From the NCBI RefSeq assembly GCF_038005985.1, contig NZ_JBBOUI010000001.1:231501-295500 (forward strand): 64,000 bases of DNA, in the 5' to 3' direction. Numbering within the stretch: the first letter of the stretch is position 1; each line of letters starts with the position of its first letter. The position numbers and the translations under genes are program-made. Source of the stretch: Solibacillus sp. FSL R7-0682. GTDB taxonomy: Bacteria > Bacillota > Bacilli > Bacillales_A > Planococcaceae. Positions 44,081-53,000 of the stretch are shown here, piece after piece. The notes under the pieces were generated by a model. It ran no database searches. It was not told the origin of the DNA and worked only from the letters and a program-made list of their open reading frames with translations.

Positions 44081-44992
44081 ATGACAATTCAAAAATGGGA
44101 AAAGGATCTTTCACAGTGGATTCCTTCACATAATGTAAAATTAAATGAATCATTAAAAAAATATACGATGACAAAACTTGGGGGGCAGGCAGATGTGCTT
44201 GTACTACCTGAAACAGAGGAGCAAGCTGTAGCAGTAGTAAAATATGCAGCTCACAATCAAATACCATTATTAATGCTAGGTAACGGTTCAAATATGGTTG
44301 TACGTGATGGTGGGGTGCGCGGTATTGTATTACACTTTGCATTATTAAATGCGATTCGTATCGAAGGTACTACAGCCTATGCACAGGCGGGTGCTTTAAT
44401 TAAAGATGTGTCAAAGCGAGTAGCGGAGCAAAGCTTGTCAGGATTTGAATTTGCTTGTGGTATACCAGGATCGATTGGTGGTGCCATGGCGATGAATGCA
44501 GGAGCTTATGGTGGAGAAATTAAAGATATCGTAACATCTTGTACGGTATTGACACCAGAGGGTGAAAAACTTGTGCTATCTAATGAACAATTAGAACTCT
44601 CGTACCGTAAAAGTATTATTACAAAAAAGGGGTATTATGTTCTATCAGCAACTTTTGAATTAACAAAAGGCGATCAACAGCAAATCGATGCTAAAATTGC
44701 AGACTTAACATTCCAACGTGAATCAAAACAACCACTTGAATACCCTTCGGCAGGTAGTGTTTTCAAGCGTCCTCCAGGTCATTTTGCTGGTAAGCTTATT
44801 CAAGATAGTGATTTGCAGGGGAAAGGTGTCGGTGGTGCGGAAGTTTCAAAGAAACACGCAGGTTTTATCGTAAATAAAGACAATGCGACGGCAAAAGACT
44901 ATATCGAGACGATTCAAATGGTACAAAAAGTTGTGAAAGAAAAGTTTGATGTAGATTTAGAAATGGAAGTAAAAATTGTCGGTGAAGACTAA
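44081..44992 (+). CDS. murB: UDP-N-acetylenolpyruvoylglucosamine reductase
   Basis: A 303-residue FAD-containing enzyme with SD AAGGA. The FAD-binding stretches PLLMLGNGSNMVVRDGGVRG and SGFEFACGIPGSIGGAMAMNAGAYGGE are intact, as is the C-terminal SAGSVFKRP with the catalytic Ser that reprotonates the substrate, followed by GHFAGKLIQDSDLQGKGVGG. It reduces enolpyruvyl-UDP-GlcNAc to UDP-MurNAc with NADPH in peptidoglycan synthesis. This is the short (type IIb) Firmicute form lacking the extra insertion. It stands alone here, away from other mur genes. Confidence 0.95.
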   Translation: MTIQKWEKDLSQWIPSHNVKLNESLKKYTMTKLGGQADVLVLPETEEQAVAVVKYAAHNQIPLLMLGNGSNMVVRDGGVRGIVLHFALLNAIRIEGTTAYAQAGALIKDVSKRVAEQSLSGFEFACGIPGSIGGAMAMNAGAYGGEIKDIVTSCTVLTPEGEKLVLSNEQLELSYRKSIITKKGYYVLSATFELTKGDQQQIDAKIADLTFQRESKQPLEYPSAGSVFKRPPGHFAGKLIQDSDLQGKGVGGAEVSKKHAGFIVNKDNATAKDYIETIQMVQKVVKEKFDVDLEMEVKIVGED

Positions 44993-44999
44993 ATAATTT

Positions 45000-45034
45000 A
45001 AGTGTCCTTCGTTTATGCGAGGGGCACTTATTTC
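45000..45034 (+). terminator. Terminator after murB
   Basis: A 12-pair stem with G-U pairs is formed by 45000-45011 and 45018-45029; the tail ATTTCCATTTT is modestly T-rich. Confidence 0.65.
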
Positions 45035-45077
45035 CATTTTAAAAAGAAAAAATACATAGATAGTTAGGAGAAAGTAA

Positions 45078-45833
45078 ATGAAGTTTATTTCATGGAATGT
45101 CAATGGCATCCGGGCGTGTGTGAACAAAGGGTTTTTAGAATATTTTCGAGAAATGGATGCCGATTTTTTCTGTATTCAGGAAACGAAATGTCAAACTGGA
45201 CAAATTGACCTTCAACTAGACGGCTATACTCAATTTTGGAATGATGCTCTGAAAAAAGGCTATTCTGGTACCGCTATTTTTACAAAGCATAAACCATTAG
45301 CAGTTCATTACGGTGTCGGTGAAGAATTAGAGGAAAATGAAGGTCGAATTATTACTTTAGAATATGCAAATTTTTATTTAGTGAATGTATATACACCAAA
45401 TGCTAAACGTGATCTTTCCCGATTATCTGAGCGACTAGAATGGGAAGACCGTATGCTTCTTTATTTGAAAGAGCTTGATAAGAAAAAGCCGGTTATTTTT
45501 TGTGGGGACCTTAACGTCGCTCATGAAGAGCTGGATTTAAAAAATGCGAAATCTAATAAAGGTAACTCTGGTTTCACAGCGGAAGAACGAAGGAAGATGA
45601 CGGATTTTCTCGCAAGTGGCTTTACCGATACATTCCGTTATACTCATCCTAATGAACCGGATCATTTTACGTGGTGGTCGTACATGAGTAAAGTACGTGA
45701 GCGTAATATTGGTTGGCGTATTGATTACTTTATCGTATCCAACCGCCTGCTAGATCATATAGAAAAGGCCAACATTCATTCCCACGTATTAGGTAGTGAT
45801 CATTGTCCGATTGAATTGGTTATTAATATTTAA
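45078..45833 (+). CDS. exoA: Exodeoxyribonuclease III / AP endonuclease
   Basis: A 251-residue protein with SD AGGAG. The exonuclease-endonuclease-phosphatase fold motifs are all present: WNVNGIRACVNKGF near the start, CIQETKCQ with the metal Glu, the PVIFCGDLNVAHEELDL loop with catalytic Asp and Asn, and the closing SNRLLDHIEKANI with GSDHCPIELVI. It cuts DNA at abasic sites and removes 3' blocks in base-excision repair. Orthologous to B. subtilis ExoA. It is single, between murB and a penicillin-acylase-family gene. Confidence 0.95.
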   Translation: MKFISWNVNGIRACVNKGFLEYFREMDADFFCIQETKCQTGQIDLQLDGYTQFWNDALKKGYSGTAIFTKHKPLAVHYGVGEELEENEGRIITLEYANFYLVNVYTPNAKRDLSRLSERLEWEDRMLLYLKELDKKKPVIFCGDLNVAHEELDLKNAKSNKGNSGFTAEERRKMTDFLASGFTDTFRYTHPNEPDHFTWWSYMSKVRERNIGWRIDYFIVSNRLLDHIEKANIHSHVLGSDHCPIELVINI

Positions 45834-45923
45834 TTATAAAATACTATGCGCCTGTAAAATTTCATATAGATATATTAAACCAATCTGATTTGACATGTAT
45901 CTGTAAAGAAATGGGGCGAAACA

Positions 45924-48311
45924 ATGACAAAGCATCAAACAAAATCAAAAAAGCGTACAATTTTAAAAGCAACTGCATGGGTAATAGGGATACTTATTAT
46001 TTTAGTAGTGATAGCATTAGTAGGTGTTAATTTATATCTTGCAAATTCGAAACCTTTAATTAAAGGTGAGGTAGTAGTATCAATTTTAGAAGATGATGTA
46101 CAAGTCATTCGAGATGACTCAGGTGTACCCCACATTAATGCAAAATCGGATGCAGATTTGTATCGCGCACAAGGGTATGTCCAAGCTCAAGACCGTTTGT
46201 TTCAAATGGATTTAGCACGTCGCCAAGCGGGCGGCATGTTAGCAGAAGTAATTGGAGAAGCAGCAGTTGAGACAGATAAATATTTCCGTACATTTAGTTT
46301 ACGCCATGCAGCAGAGTTATCTTGGGAAGACTATGATGCACAGTCAAGGCAAATATTAGAGTGGTATGCTGAAGGCGTGAACGCATTCATCGATGAAGTA
46401 AAGGGGACAAGTAAGCTTTCTTATGAATTCAAGTTACTCGGTTACGTACCAGAGCGCTGGACGCCAATTGATTCCTTATCAATAGGGAAATACATGGCCT
46501 ACGATTTAGGCGGTAACTGGAACCAGCAAGCATTCCGTTCCTGGGCATTACAAAATTATACAAAGCAGCAGGCAGCAGAGTTATTTATCGAATATCCAGA
46601 TAATGCAAAGTCAATTATTGAAGCCAATTTAAAGTTGGAAACGGATGTTGCTACGTTAGTTACGCCAAATTATTTACCATCTGAGTTCAATGGTAGTAAT
46701 AACTGGGTACTAAGTGGTGATTTAACACAGTCAGGGAAACCACTTCTTGCAGATGACCCACATCTCGGACTGAGTACGCCATCTGTGTGGTATCAAATGC
46801 ACTTACAATCACCAGAACAAAATGTAAGTGGAGTTATTTTTGCTGGGATTCCTGGCATTATATTAGGGCATAACGAGGAAATTGCATGGGGTGTGACAAA
46901 TGTCAACCCAGATGTACAGGATTTATATATTGAAATACCAAACCCTGAAGATCCATATCAATTTAAATATGACGGACAATGGGAAGATGCTACCGTGCGT
47001 AAGGAGCCAATTAAGGTAAAGGGCGGTAACACAATTGAGTTTGAAGTTGTAGAAACACGGCATGGTCCAATTATCTCGGACATCATGACGAAAGATACAA
47101 TAGTGAAAGAGAAGTTTGCTATGCAATGGACAGCGTTACAATCAACACAAGAGTTAAAAGCGATACTTGGCTTTAACAAGGCGAAAAATTGGGAAGAATT
47201 TGATTTGGCATTAAAAGATTTCAAAGCACCTGCTCAAAACTTTGTATTTGCGTCTGTAGATGGAACAATTGTTTATAAGGCAAATGGGTTAGTGCCAATT
47301 CGTAAACAAGGTACAGGAGCCCTCCCAGTCCCAGGAGACTCTTCGGATTATGGATGGGACAGCTATATTCCTTTTGATGAATTACCGATAGTCATCAATC
47401 CACAAGAAGGCTATATTGCTACTGCAAACAATCAAATTATAGGCGAGGAGTATCCATACCACCTATCCAACTTATGGGCACAACCATATCGTTATGAACG
47501 GATTGCCGAATTGATAGAAACAGCAGACAATAAATTAAGTGTAGAAGATATGAAAATGATTCAAATGGATAAGAAAAATTTGCATGCGCAAGAATTTTTG
47601 CCAAGTCTTCTACAAACAATTAGATTAAGGGATTCAGAAGGGAAATATGAAAAAACTATAGCCCTTTTAGAAGAATGGAATTACTTTGACGATCAAGATC
47701 AGGCTGCCCCCCTTGTTTACCATTTTTTAATTGAAAATATGGAAAAGGCTTTGTTTGAAGATGCGATGCCAGAAGATATTTATAAATTAATGCCAGGGAA
47801 ATCACAAATTACCGATCAAATGCTACGAGATGCGTATGCAGGGCATCAAGGAATTTGGATTGAAGAAGAAGGCGGATTAGAACTGTTTGTGTTTAAAGCT
47901 TTTGAAGATACTGTTGAAAAACTGGAGGATCAATACGGATCAAACGTAGCCAAATGGCTATGGGGTAACTATAATCAGCTAACATTCAAACATTCATTAT
48001 CAAGTGCCTCAAACATTTTAGCTTATTATTTAAATCCAAAACAAGTACCAGTTGGTGGCTCGAGTGTCACAGTGCAAGCGGCAGCAGAAAGAGGAGATGG
48101 AAATGTAAACCATGGCGCTTCGTGGCGTTTTGTTGCAGATTTAAATGACCTTTCTAGCGCATTGCATATTGTTGGTCCAGGGCAAAGTGGACATGTAAAA
48201 TCTAAGTGGTATAAAAATCAAGTAACGAACTGGGTATCGGGAAGTTATAGTAAGACAAAAATTAAAGGTGAAATTGATACCGAACATGAATTACTGTTAA
48301 AAGCGAATTAA
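45924..48311 (+). CDS. Penicillin-acylase-family (S45) Ntn hydrolase, membrane-anchored
   Basis: A 795-residue protein. A basic start (TKHQTKSKKR) is followed by one helix at about residues 17-38, a signal anchor or cleavable signal. The S45 family proprotein has an alpha domain to about residue 257, then FNGSNNWVLSG where Ser258 should become the N-terminal nucleophile of the beta chain after self-cleavage. Conserved FAGIPGIILGHNEEIAWGVTNV follows. Members cleave penicillin G, cephalosporin side chains, or acyl-homoserine lactones (quorum quenching). The actual substrate is not predictable. Length and motifs are normal. Confidence 0.88.
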   Translation: MTKHQTKSKKRTILKATAWVIGILIILVVIALVGVNLYLANSKPLIKGEVVVSILEDDVQVIRDDSGVPHINAKSDADLYRAQGYVQAQDRLFQMDLARRQAGGMLAEVIGEAAVETDKYFRTFSLRHAAELSWEDYDAQSRQILEWYAEGVNAFIDEVKGTSKLSYEFKLLGYVPERWTPIDSLSIGKYMAYDLGGNWNQQAFRSWALQNYTKQQAAELFIEYPDNAKSIIEANLKLETDVATLVTPNYLPSEFNGSNNWVLSGDLTQSGKPLLADDPHLGLSTPSVWYQMHLQSPEQNVSGVIFAGIPGIILGHNEEIAWGVTNVNPDVQDLYIEIPNPEDPYQFKYDGQWEDATVRKEPIKVKGGNTIEFEVVETRHGPIISDIMTKDTIVKEKFAMQWTALQSTQELKAILGFNKAKNWEEFDLALKDFKAPAQNFVFASVDGTIVYKANGLVPIRKQGTGALPVPGDSSDYGWDSYIPFDELPIVINPQEGYIATANNQIIGEEYPYHLSNLWAQPYRYERIAELIETADNKLSVEDMKMIQMDKKNLHAQEFLPSLLQTIRLRDSEGKYEKTIALLEEWNYFDDQDQAAPLVYHFLIENMEKALFEDAMPEDIYKLMPGKSQITDQMLRDAYAGHQGIWIEEEGGLELFVFKAFEDTVEKLEDQYGSNVAKWLWGNYNQLTFKHSLSSASNILAYYLNPKQVPVGGSSVTVQAAAERGDGNVNHGASWRFVADLNDLSSALHIVGPGQSGHVKSKWYKNQVTNWVSGSYSKTKIKGEIDTEHELLLKAN

Positions 48312-48319
48312 ATTTGGAT

Positions 48320-48358
48320 AAAACTACTTCGTGTCAAATTGAAGTAGTTTTATTTTTT
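48320..48358 (+). terminator. Terminator after S45 hydrolase gene
   Basis: AAAACTACTTC (48320-48330) pairs with GAAGTAGTTTT (48341-48351), followed by ATTTTTTT. Confidence 0.9.
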
Positions 48359-48363
48359 TAGTT

Positions 48364-48385
48364 CATTCAAACAATCATTTGAATG
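48364..48385. promoter_or_regulatory. Upstream CadC-type operator
   Basis: CATTCAAA (48364-48371) and TTTGAATG (48378-48385) form an inverted repeat around a 6-base centre. It resembles the ArsR/CadC/CzrA operator half-sites (TCAAA...TTTGA). It overlaps the candidate -35 TTGAAT at 48379-48384. Confidence 0.65.
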
Positions 48386-48430
48386 ATTAGTCTGCATAAG
48401 ATATAATACATTCAAATGAATATTTGAATG
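48379..48430 (+). promoter_or_regulatory. cadCA promoter with downstream CadC-type operator
   Basis: TTGAAT (48379-48384), 17-base spacer, TATAAT (48402-48407). Immediately after it, CATTCAAAT-GAAT-ATTTGAATG (48409-48430) is a 9-4-9 inverted repeat nearly identical to the staphylococcal cad operator core. Together with the upstream repeat it brackets the promoter; the centres are 45 bases apart. Confidence 0.8.
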
Positions 48431-48442
48431 AGGTGGGTTGAA

Positions 48443-48790
48443 GTGAAGGAAAAGGATACTTGTGATGTTATAAAGGTAAATGAAGAAGCAGTGGAGCATG
48501 TAAAAAGTCAAATGCCTGATCTTTCAAAAGTTGCCCAATTTTTAAAGGCATTAGCTGATGAGACCCGTTTGAAAATTACGTATGCATTAACAATTGAAGA
48601 AAAGCTATGCGTTTGTGATGTTGCAGCAATTATTGGGTCAAGTACCGCGACTGCTTCCCATCATTTACGATATTTGAAGGAGCACGGCTTGGCAAAATCT
48701 ACGCGTGAAGGGAAGCTAATGTATTATTCATTAGCAGATGATCATGTTTATCAAATTGTGAAGATAGCGTATGAACATTCAAGGGAGTGA
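48443..48790 (+). CDS. cadC: ArsR-family metal-sensing repressor CadC
   Basis: A 115-residue winged-helix repressor. GTG 48443 has GGTGGG about 6 bases upstream, and the opening MKEKDTCDV resembles staphylococcal CadC (MKKKDTC). The thiolate sensor is visible as Cys7, Cys56 and Cys58 (LCVCD); the usual second N-terminal Cys (Cys11 position) is absent here, so the metal-site coordination may be three-Cys. The DNA helix is STATASHHLRYLKEHG. It binds Cd, Pb or Zn and then releases its operators. Its stop is 5 bases from the cadA start codon. Confidence 0.9.
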   Translation: MKEKDTCDVIKVNEEAVEHVKSQMPDLSKVAQFLKALADETRLKITYALTIEEKLCVCDVAAIIGSSTATASHHLRYLKEHGLAKSTREGKLMYYSLADDHVYQIVKIAYEHSRE

Positions 48791-48795
48791 GTAGG

Positions 48796-50913
48796 ATGGC
48801 ACAAAACACAGAGCAATACCGGCTTGAAAATCTTTCTTGCGCAAATTGCGCAGCTAAATTTGAGCGAAATATACGTGAAATAGAGACAGTAGAAGATGTG
48901 CAATTAAATTTTGGTGCGGCCAAATTAACTGTTAAAGGGCAAGTTACTGTAAATCAGCTTGAAGAGGCAGGTGCTTTTGACGGCATTAAAGTGTCATTAG
49001 CTTCTGAAAGAAAAGTATTGAAGAGCATCCCCTTTTATAAAAGAAAAGAAAATCAATTAGCTTTTTTATCGTTATTATTCGTTATTGTAGGGGTAGTTAG
49101 TAGTTTTTCCTTAGGTGAAGATCATTTTTATGTGAAAATGCTTTATGCAGGTGCAATTATTGTAGGTGGTTATTCCATTTTCCTAACGGGTATACGAAAC
49201 TTGCTACGACTTGAATTTGATATGAAAACATTAATAACAATTGCGATTATTGGTGCCGCGATTATTGGTGAATGGCAAGAAGCTGCCATCGTAGTTTTCT
49301 TATTTGCTGTTAGTGAAGCATTAGAAGCGTATTCGATGAATAAAGCACGCCAATCCATTTCACAGTTAATGGACTTAACTCCACCTACAGCCTTGATTAA
49401 GCGAGTGCATGGGGAACACTTTCATGAAATGGAAATCGCAACGGAAGATATTCAAATTGGGGATATTATAATCGTGAAGCCGGGTCAAAAAATTGCGATG
49501 GATGGTATTGTTGTTGAAGGGATGTCTACAGTCAATCAAGCAGCCATTACTGGAGAGTCGATTCCAGTAATGAGAACGATTGGCGAAAATGTATTTGCGG
49601 GGACACTCAACGAAATGGGTGCACTTGAGGTAAAAGTAACAAAACGCGTAGAAGACACAACAATCGCAAAAATTATCCATTTAGTTGAAGAAGCACAGGC
49701 GGAAAAAGCACCTTCTCAAAAATTTGTTGATCGCTTTGCGAAGTTTTATACGCCAGCAATTATGTTAGTAGCGTTACTTGTAGCAATCATTCCTGGATTC
49801 GTTACAGGAGATTGGGTTCACTGGATATATCAAGGATTAGCAGTATTAGTTGTAGGGTGTCCTTGTGCGTTAGTTATTTCTACACCTGTAGCAATCGTTA
49901 CAGCTGTAGGGAATGCTGCCCGTCAAGGTGTGCTCATTAAAGGCGGTGCCTACTTAGAAGAGTTAAGCCGAATTCAAGCAGTCGCTTTTGATAAAACGGG
50001 TACATTAACAAAGGGGCAACCCGAAGTAATGTCTATCAAGTCATTTAGCTCAAAAACCGAACAACAGTTACTTGCAGAAGTTGCAGCTGTTGAAAAAAAA
50101 TCACAACATCCGCTGGCTCGGGCCATCCTAGCAAAAGCTTTTGATGTGAAAATTCATATTCAAAATACAGAAGATTTCCAATCCATTACTGGGAAAGGTG
50201 CTTATGCGACTGTTGATGGACTAAAAGTATATGTAGGTAGCGTAAGTTGGATAAAAACAATTGTGCCAGTTCAACAAGACATTATAGAAGAAATTAAACA
50301 GCTAGCTTCAAAGGGGCAATCTGTAATAGTTGCTGCTAATGATGAGCAAGTGTTAGGAATACTTGCGATTGCTGATCAAGTAAGACAAGAAAGTCAGGCA
50401 GTTATTAAAGCACTACACGATAATCAAGGGAAGCATACGGTAATGTTAACAGGGGATTCAGCCCAAACGGCTTGTAAGATTGCTGAGCAGTTAGCTATTG
50501 AGGATGTTCGGGCAGAACTATTACCTGAAAATAAACTTCAAGCAATGAAAGAATTACAGCAACAGTATGGTTCTGTTGCAATGGTTGGTGACGGTGTGAA
50601 TGATGCACCGGCATTAGCAGCGGCGAATATAGGGATTGCAATGGGGGGCGCAGGAACTGATGCAGCGTTAGAAACCGCTCAAGTTGTATTTATGAGTGAC
50701 GATTTAACAAAGCTTCCTTATACAATGAAGCTTAGCAAGAAAACGTTAATGATTATTAAACAAAATATAATTTTTGCTTTAGGATTAAAGCTGATTGCTC
50801 TTTTACTTGTAATACCAGGATGGTTGACACTATGGATTGCAATCTTTGCAGATATGGGAGCAACATTGTTAGTTATCTTTAATTCGTTAAGACTATTGAA
50901 AATTAGAGAATAA
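48796..50913 (+). CDS. cadA: Cd/Zn/Pb-translocating P1B-type ATPase
   Basis: A 705-residue protein; ATG 48796 lies 8 bases after GGGAG. One heavy-metal-associated domain comes first with Cys15-x-x-Cys18. Eight helices follow, the metal-channel CPC motif at Cys355-Pro-Cys357, the phosphorylation loop DKTGTLT starting at Asp399, and the hinge GDGVNDAPALAAANIGIAMG. The catalytic TGES motif is seen as AAITGESIPVM. CPC P1B-2 ATPases pump Cd, Zn and Pb out of the cytoplasm. Co-transcribed with the cadC repressor gene immediately upstream. The length fits the one-HMA-domain type. Confidence 0.94.
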   Translation: MAQNTEQYRLENLSCANCAAKFERNIREIETVEDVQLNFGAAKLTVKGQVTVNQLEEAGAFDGIKVSLASERKVLKSIPFYKRKENQLAFLSLLFVIVGVVSSFSLGEDHFYVKMLYAGAIIVGGYSIFLTGIRNLLRLEFDMKTLITIAIIGAAIIGEWQEAAIVVFLFAVSEALEAYSMNKARQSISQLMDLTPPTALIKRVHGEHFHEMEIATEDIQIGDIIIVKPGQKIAMDGIVVEGMSTVNQAAITGESIPVMRTIGENVFAGTLNEMGALEVKVTKRVEDTTIAKIIHLVEEAQAEKAPSQKFVDRFAKFYTPAIMLVALLVAIIPGFVTGDWVHWIYQGLAVLVVGCPCALVISTPVAIVTAVGNAARQGVLIKGGAYLEELSRIQAVAFDKTGTLTKGQPEVMSIKSFSSKTEQQLLAEVAAVEKKSQHPLARAILAKAFDVKIHIQNTEDFQSITGKGAYATVDGLKVYVGSVSWIKTIVPVQQDIIEEIKQLASKGQSVIVAANDEQVLGILAIADQVRQESQAVIKALHDNQGKHTVMLTGDSAQTACKIAEQLAIEDVRAELLPENKLQAMKELQQQYGSVAMVGDGVNDAPALAAANIGIAMGGAGTDAALETAQVVFMSDDLTKLPYTMKLSKKTLMIIKQNIIFALGLKLIALLLVIPGWLTLWIAIFADMGATLLVIFNSLRLLKIRE

Positions 50914-51074
50914 AAAATAGGAAATATGTAGTGTAGTTATTTTTAACCTGTCCAATATAATAACAGAAAATTATAAAGCATGAAAAAATGTTATTTTCGT
51001 CATGTTGAGTTATTCAGTACATCGTATTATTATTAATTAGATAATATAGAAGTTAAATGAGGCGAAAGTTAGAC

Positions 51075-51353
51075 ATGACGAATACAAAGCTAGTGAACGT
51101 GACAGAAGAAATTGTTCGAGGGCTTGTTAGTTTTTTGTTACATGGTGTTGAATACCAGACGTTTTGTCATTGTGAACAATGTGAAATGGATGTTAATGCA
51201 ATCGCACTGAATGCATTACCTACGAAATACGTAGCATCTGAAAGATCACGTGACGCCGTGTTTAAACAATTAAATACACCAGAAAATATTGAAGAAATTA
51301 ATAAACAAATTATTAGAGCGCTTCATATTGTAAGTCGAAATCCAAGGCATTAA
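51075..51353 (+). CDS. ComFB-like protein
   Basis: A 92-residue protein. ATG 51075 with an upstream GAGG(C)GA is preferred to ATG 51057, which lies before that site. The family pattern is TEEIVRGLVSFLL then FCHCEQCEMDVNAIALNALPTKYV. The three closely spaced Cys (HCEQC) likely bind a zinc ion. ComFB is a small late-competence protein whose role in transformation is dispensable or unclear in B. subtilis. This copy lies alone, without comFA or comFC, so its function here is unknown. It has its own terminator. Confidence 0.8.
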   Translation: MTNTKLVNVTEEIVRGLVSFLLHGVEYQTFCHCEQCEMDVNAIALNALPTKYVASERSRDAVFKQLNTPENIEEINKQIIRALHIVSRNPRH

Positions 51354-51356
51354 CGA

Positions 51357-51396
51357 AAAGGTTATCCAAAATCATAAAATTTGGGTAGCCTTTTTT
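51357..51396 (+). terminator. Terminator after comFB-like gene
   Basis: A 14-pair stem with G-U pairs is formed by 51357-51370 and 51379-51392, followed by TTTTTT. Confidence 0.82.
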
Positions 51397-51537
51397 ATTT
51401 GAATAATAAGAAAAATAATAGAGAAAATTAAAAAGAAGGATAAATAATCTTTTCTGAAAGCTATACTGTTTTCAGTTAACTTTTTTGCATTAATTGTAGT
51501 AAACTTAAGATAGCGTTTGGAAAGAGAGGGAACAGCT

Positions 51538-51957
51538 ATGCCAACACCTAGCATGGAGGATCACATTGAACAAATTTATTTATTAATTGAAAATAAAGGA
51601 TATGCTCGTGTGTCCGATATTGCGGAAGCCTTATCTGTTCTACCTTCCTCAGTTACGAAAATGGTGCAGAAATTAGATAAAGACGGTTATTTAGTCTATG
51701 AAAAATATAGAGGCTTAACATTGACACCGAAAGGGCAAAAATTAGGGAAACGGCTTGTGCAGAGACATGAGTTACTCGAGCAATTTTTACGCTTAATAGG
51801 GGTCGATGAACAACGGATTTATGAAGATGTTGAAGGCATTGAACATCATTTAAGTTGGAATTCTATTGATCGTATAGCTGATTTAGTACAGCTTTTAGAA
51901 GAACAACCTGAACTAACAAGGAAGCTAGAAGAAATGAAAACAAATCATAGTATGTAA
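51538..51957 (+). CDS. mntR: Manganese transport regulator MntR
   Basis: A 139-residue DtxR-family repressor. ATG 51538 follows GAGAGGG and gives the family-typical [14 protein letters not shown] start. The metal-site residues Asp8, Glu11, the His in VQRHELLEQ, and the EGIEHH Glu/His group line up with the B. subtilis MntR site (D8, E11, H77, E99, E102, H103). The recognition helix is [16 protein letters not shown]. It binds Mn(II) to repress Mn importers and can activate exporters. It is 26 bases from the cvfB start codon. No manganese transporter gene is in this window. Confidence 0.95.
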   Translation: MPTPSMEDHIEQIYLLIENKGYARVSDIAEALSVLPSSVTKMVQKLDKDGYLVYEKYRGLTLTPKGQKLGKRLVQRHELLEQFLRLIGVDEQRIYEDVEGIEHHLSWNSIDRIADLVQLLEEQPELTRKLEEMKTNHSM

Positions 51958-51983
51958 TGATTGACAAGAAAAAGGAGACGAAT

Positions 51984-52841
51984 ATGAATCAATTAATTAA
52001 ATCTGGACAAGTTGTCCATTTAACGGTTTTAGAAGAGCAAGGATCGCGTTATATTTTAACAAATGGAGAATTAGAAATTCCATTAAATGCTTCGGATGTG
52101 ACAGAATCCTTAGCAATTGGGGATACAGTAAATGTATTTTTATACGCAGACCGTCGTGGGGATTTACAGGCTACAACTGCATTACCTCACATTACTGAGG
52201 CAAGCTATGGCTGGGCACGTGTATTAAAGGTGACAAAAGAAGGGGCGTATTGTGATATCGGTACATCTCGTGAAGTACTTGTTCGAGCAGAAGATTTACC
52301 GGCAATTAACGATGTATGGCCTGAGGTTGGAGATCACTTATACATGACATTACGTACTGATCGTAATGGGGATTTATTTGGTCGCCTAATTACAGAAGAA
52401 AAAGTAAATGATATGTACGAAGGTGCCCTTGAAGATATGTTTAATAAAAACATTACAGCACGCCCATATCGTTTATTACCAGTAGGATCGTTTTTACTTG
52501 GTGTAGAAGTACCTTACCGTATTTTCGTACATCAATCAGAAATGAAGGCTGAGCCTCGTTTAGGGCAAGATATACAAGTACGTATTATTGATGTAAAGGA
52601 AGATGGCTCATTAAACGGTTCGTTCCTTCCACGAAAGCATGAGCGTCTAGGTGAAGATGCTGAAAAAATCCTTGCTTACTTAGAAAGTGTAGGTGGCAAG
52701 ATGCCGTTTGGTGATAAATCAACACCGGAAGAAATCCAAGAAATGTTTAAAATGAGTAAAGGTGCATTTAAACGTGCTTTAGGTACATTAATGAAAGCAC
52801 GTAAGATCACTCAAAAAGACGGTTGGACAGAAATCGCATAA
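51984..52841 (+). CDS. cvfB: S1-domain RNA-binding protein CvfB (YitL family)
   Basis: A 285-residue protein; ATG 51984 follows AAAGGAG. Three S1-like OB-fold repeats are recognisable: GQVVHLTVLEEQGSRYILTN, YGWARVLKVTKEGAYCDIG, and YRLLPVGSFLLGVEVPYRIF. A C-terminal winged-helix ending is TPEEIQEMFKMSKGAFKRALGTLMK. The family (B. subtilis YitL, S. aureus CvfB) affects virulence or RNA handling; it binds RNA in vitro. Its start codon is 26 bases after the mntR stop, so it may be co-transcribed with it. The target RNAs are unknown. Confidence 0.9.
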   Translation: MNQLIKSGQVVHLTVLEEQGSRYILTNGELEIPLNASDVTESLAIGDTVNVFLYADRRGDLQATTALPHITEASYGWARVLKVTKEGAYCDIGTSREVLVRAEDLPAINDVWPEVGDHLYMTLRTDRNGDLFGRLITEEKVNDMYEGALEDMFNKNITARPYRLLPVGSFLLGVEVPYRIFVHQSEMKAEPRLGQDIQVRIIDVKEDGSLNGSFLPRKHERLGEDAEKILAYLESVGGKMPFGDKSTPEEIQEMFKMSKGAFKRALGTLMKARKITQKDGWTEIA

Positions 52842-52872
52842 TCAACAATTAAAAATGAACGATATAGAAAGA

Positions 52873-52916
52873 AGTAAAGGGCGAAACAATAGAAATGCAA
52901 CCTTTTACTTTTTTTA
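52873..52916 (+). terminator. Terminator after cvfB
   Basis: AGTAAAGGG (52873-52881) pairs with CCTTTTACT (52901-52909), with a G-U, followed by TTTTTT. Confidence 0.75.
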
Positions 52917-53000
52917 TTCGTATTATAATATAAGTGTACATGAATCTTACAATAGTTGGGTATTAGAGAGTGTTGTACATTTCGAAGGGGGTATTTTAAC

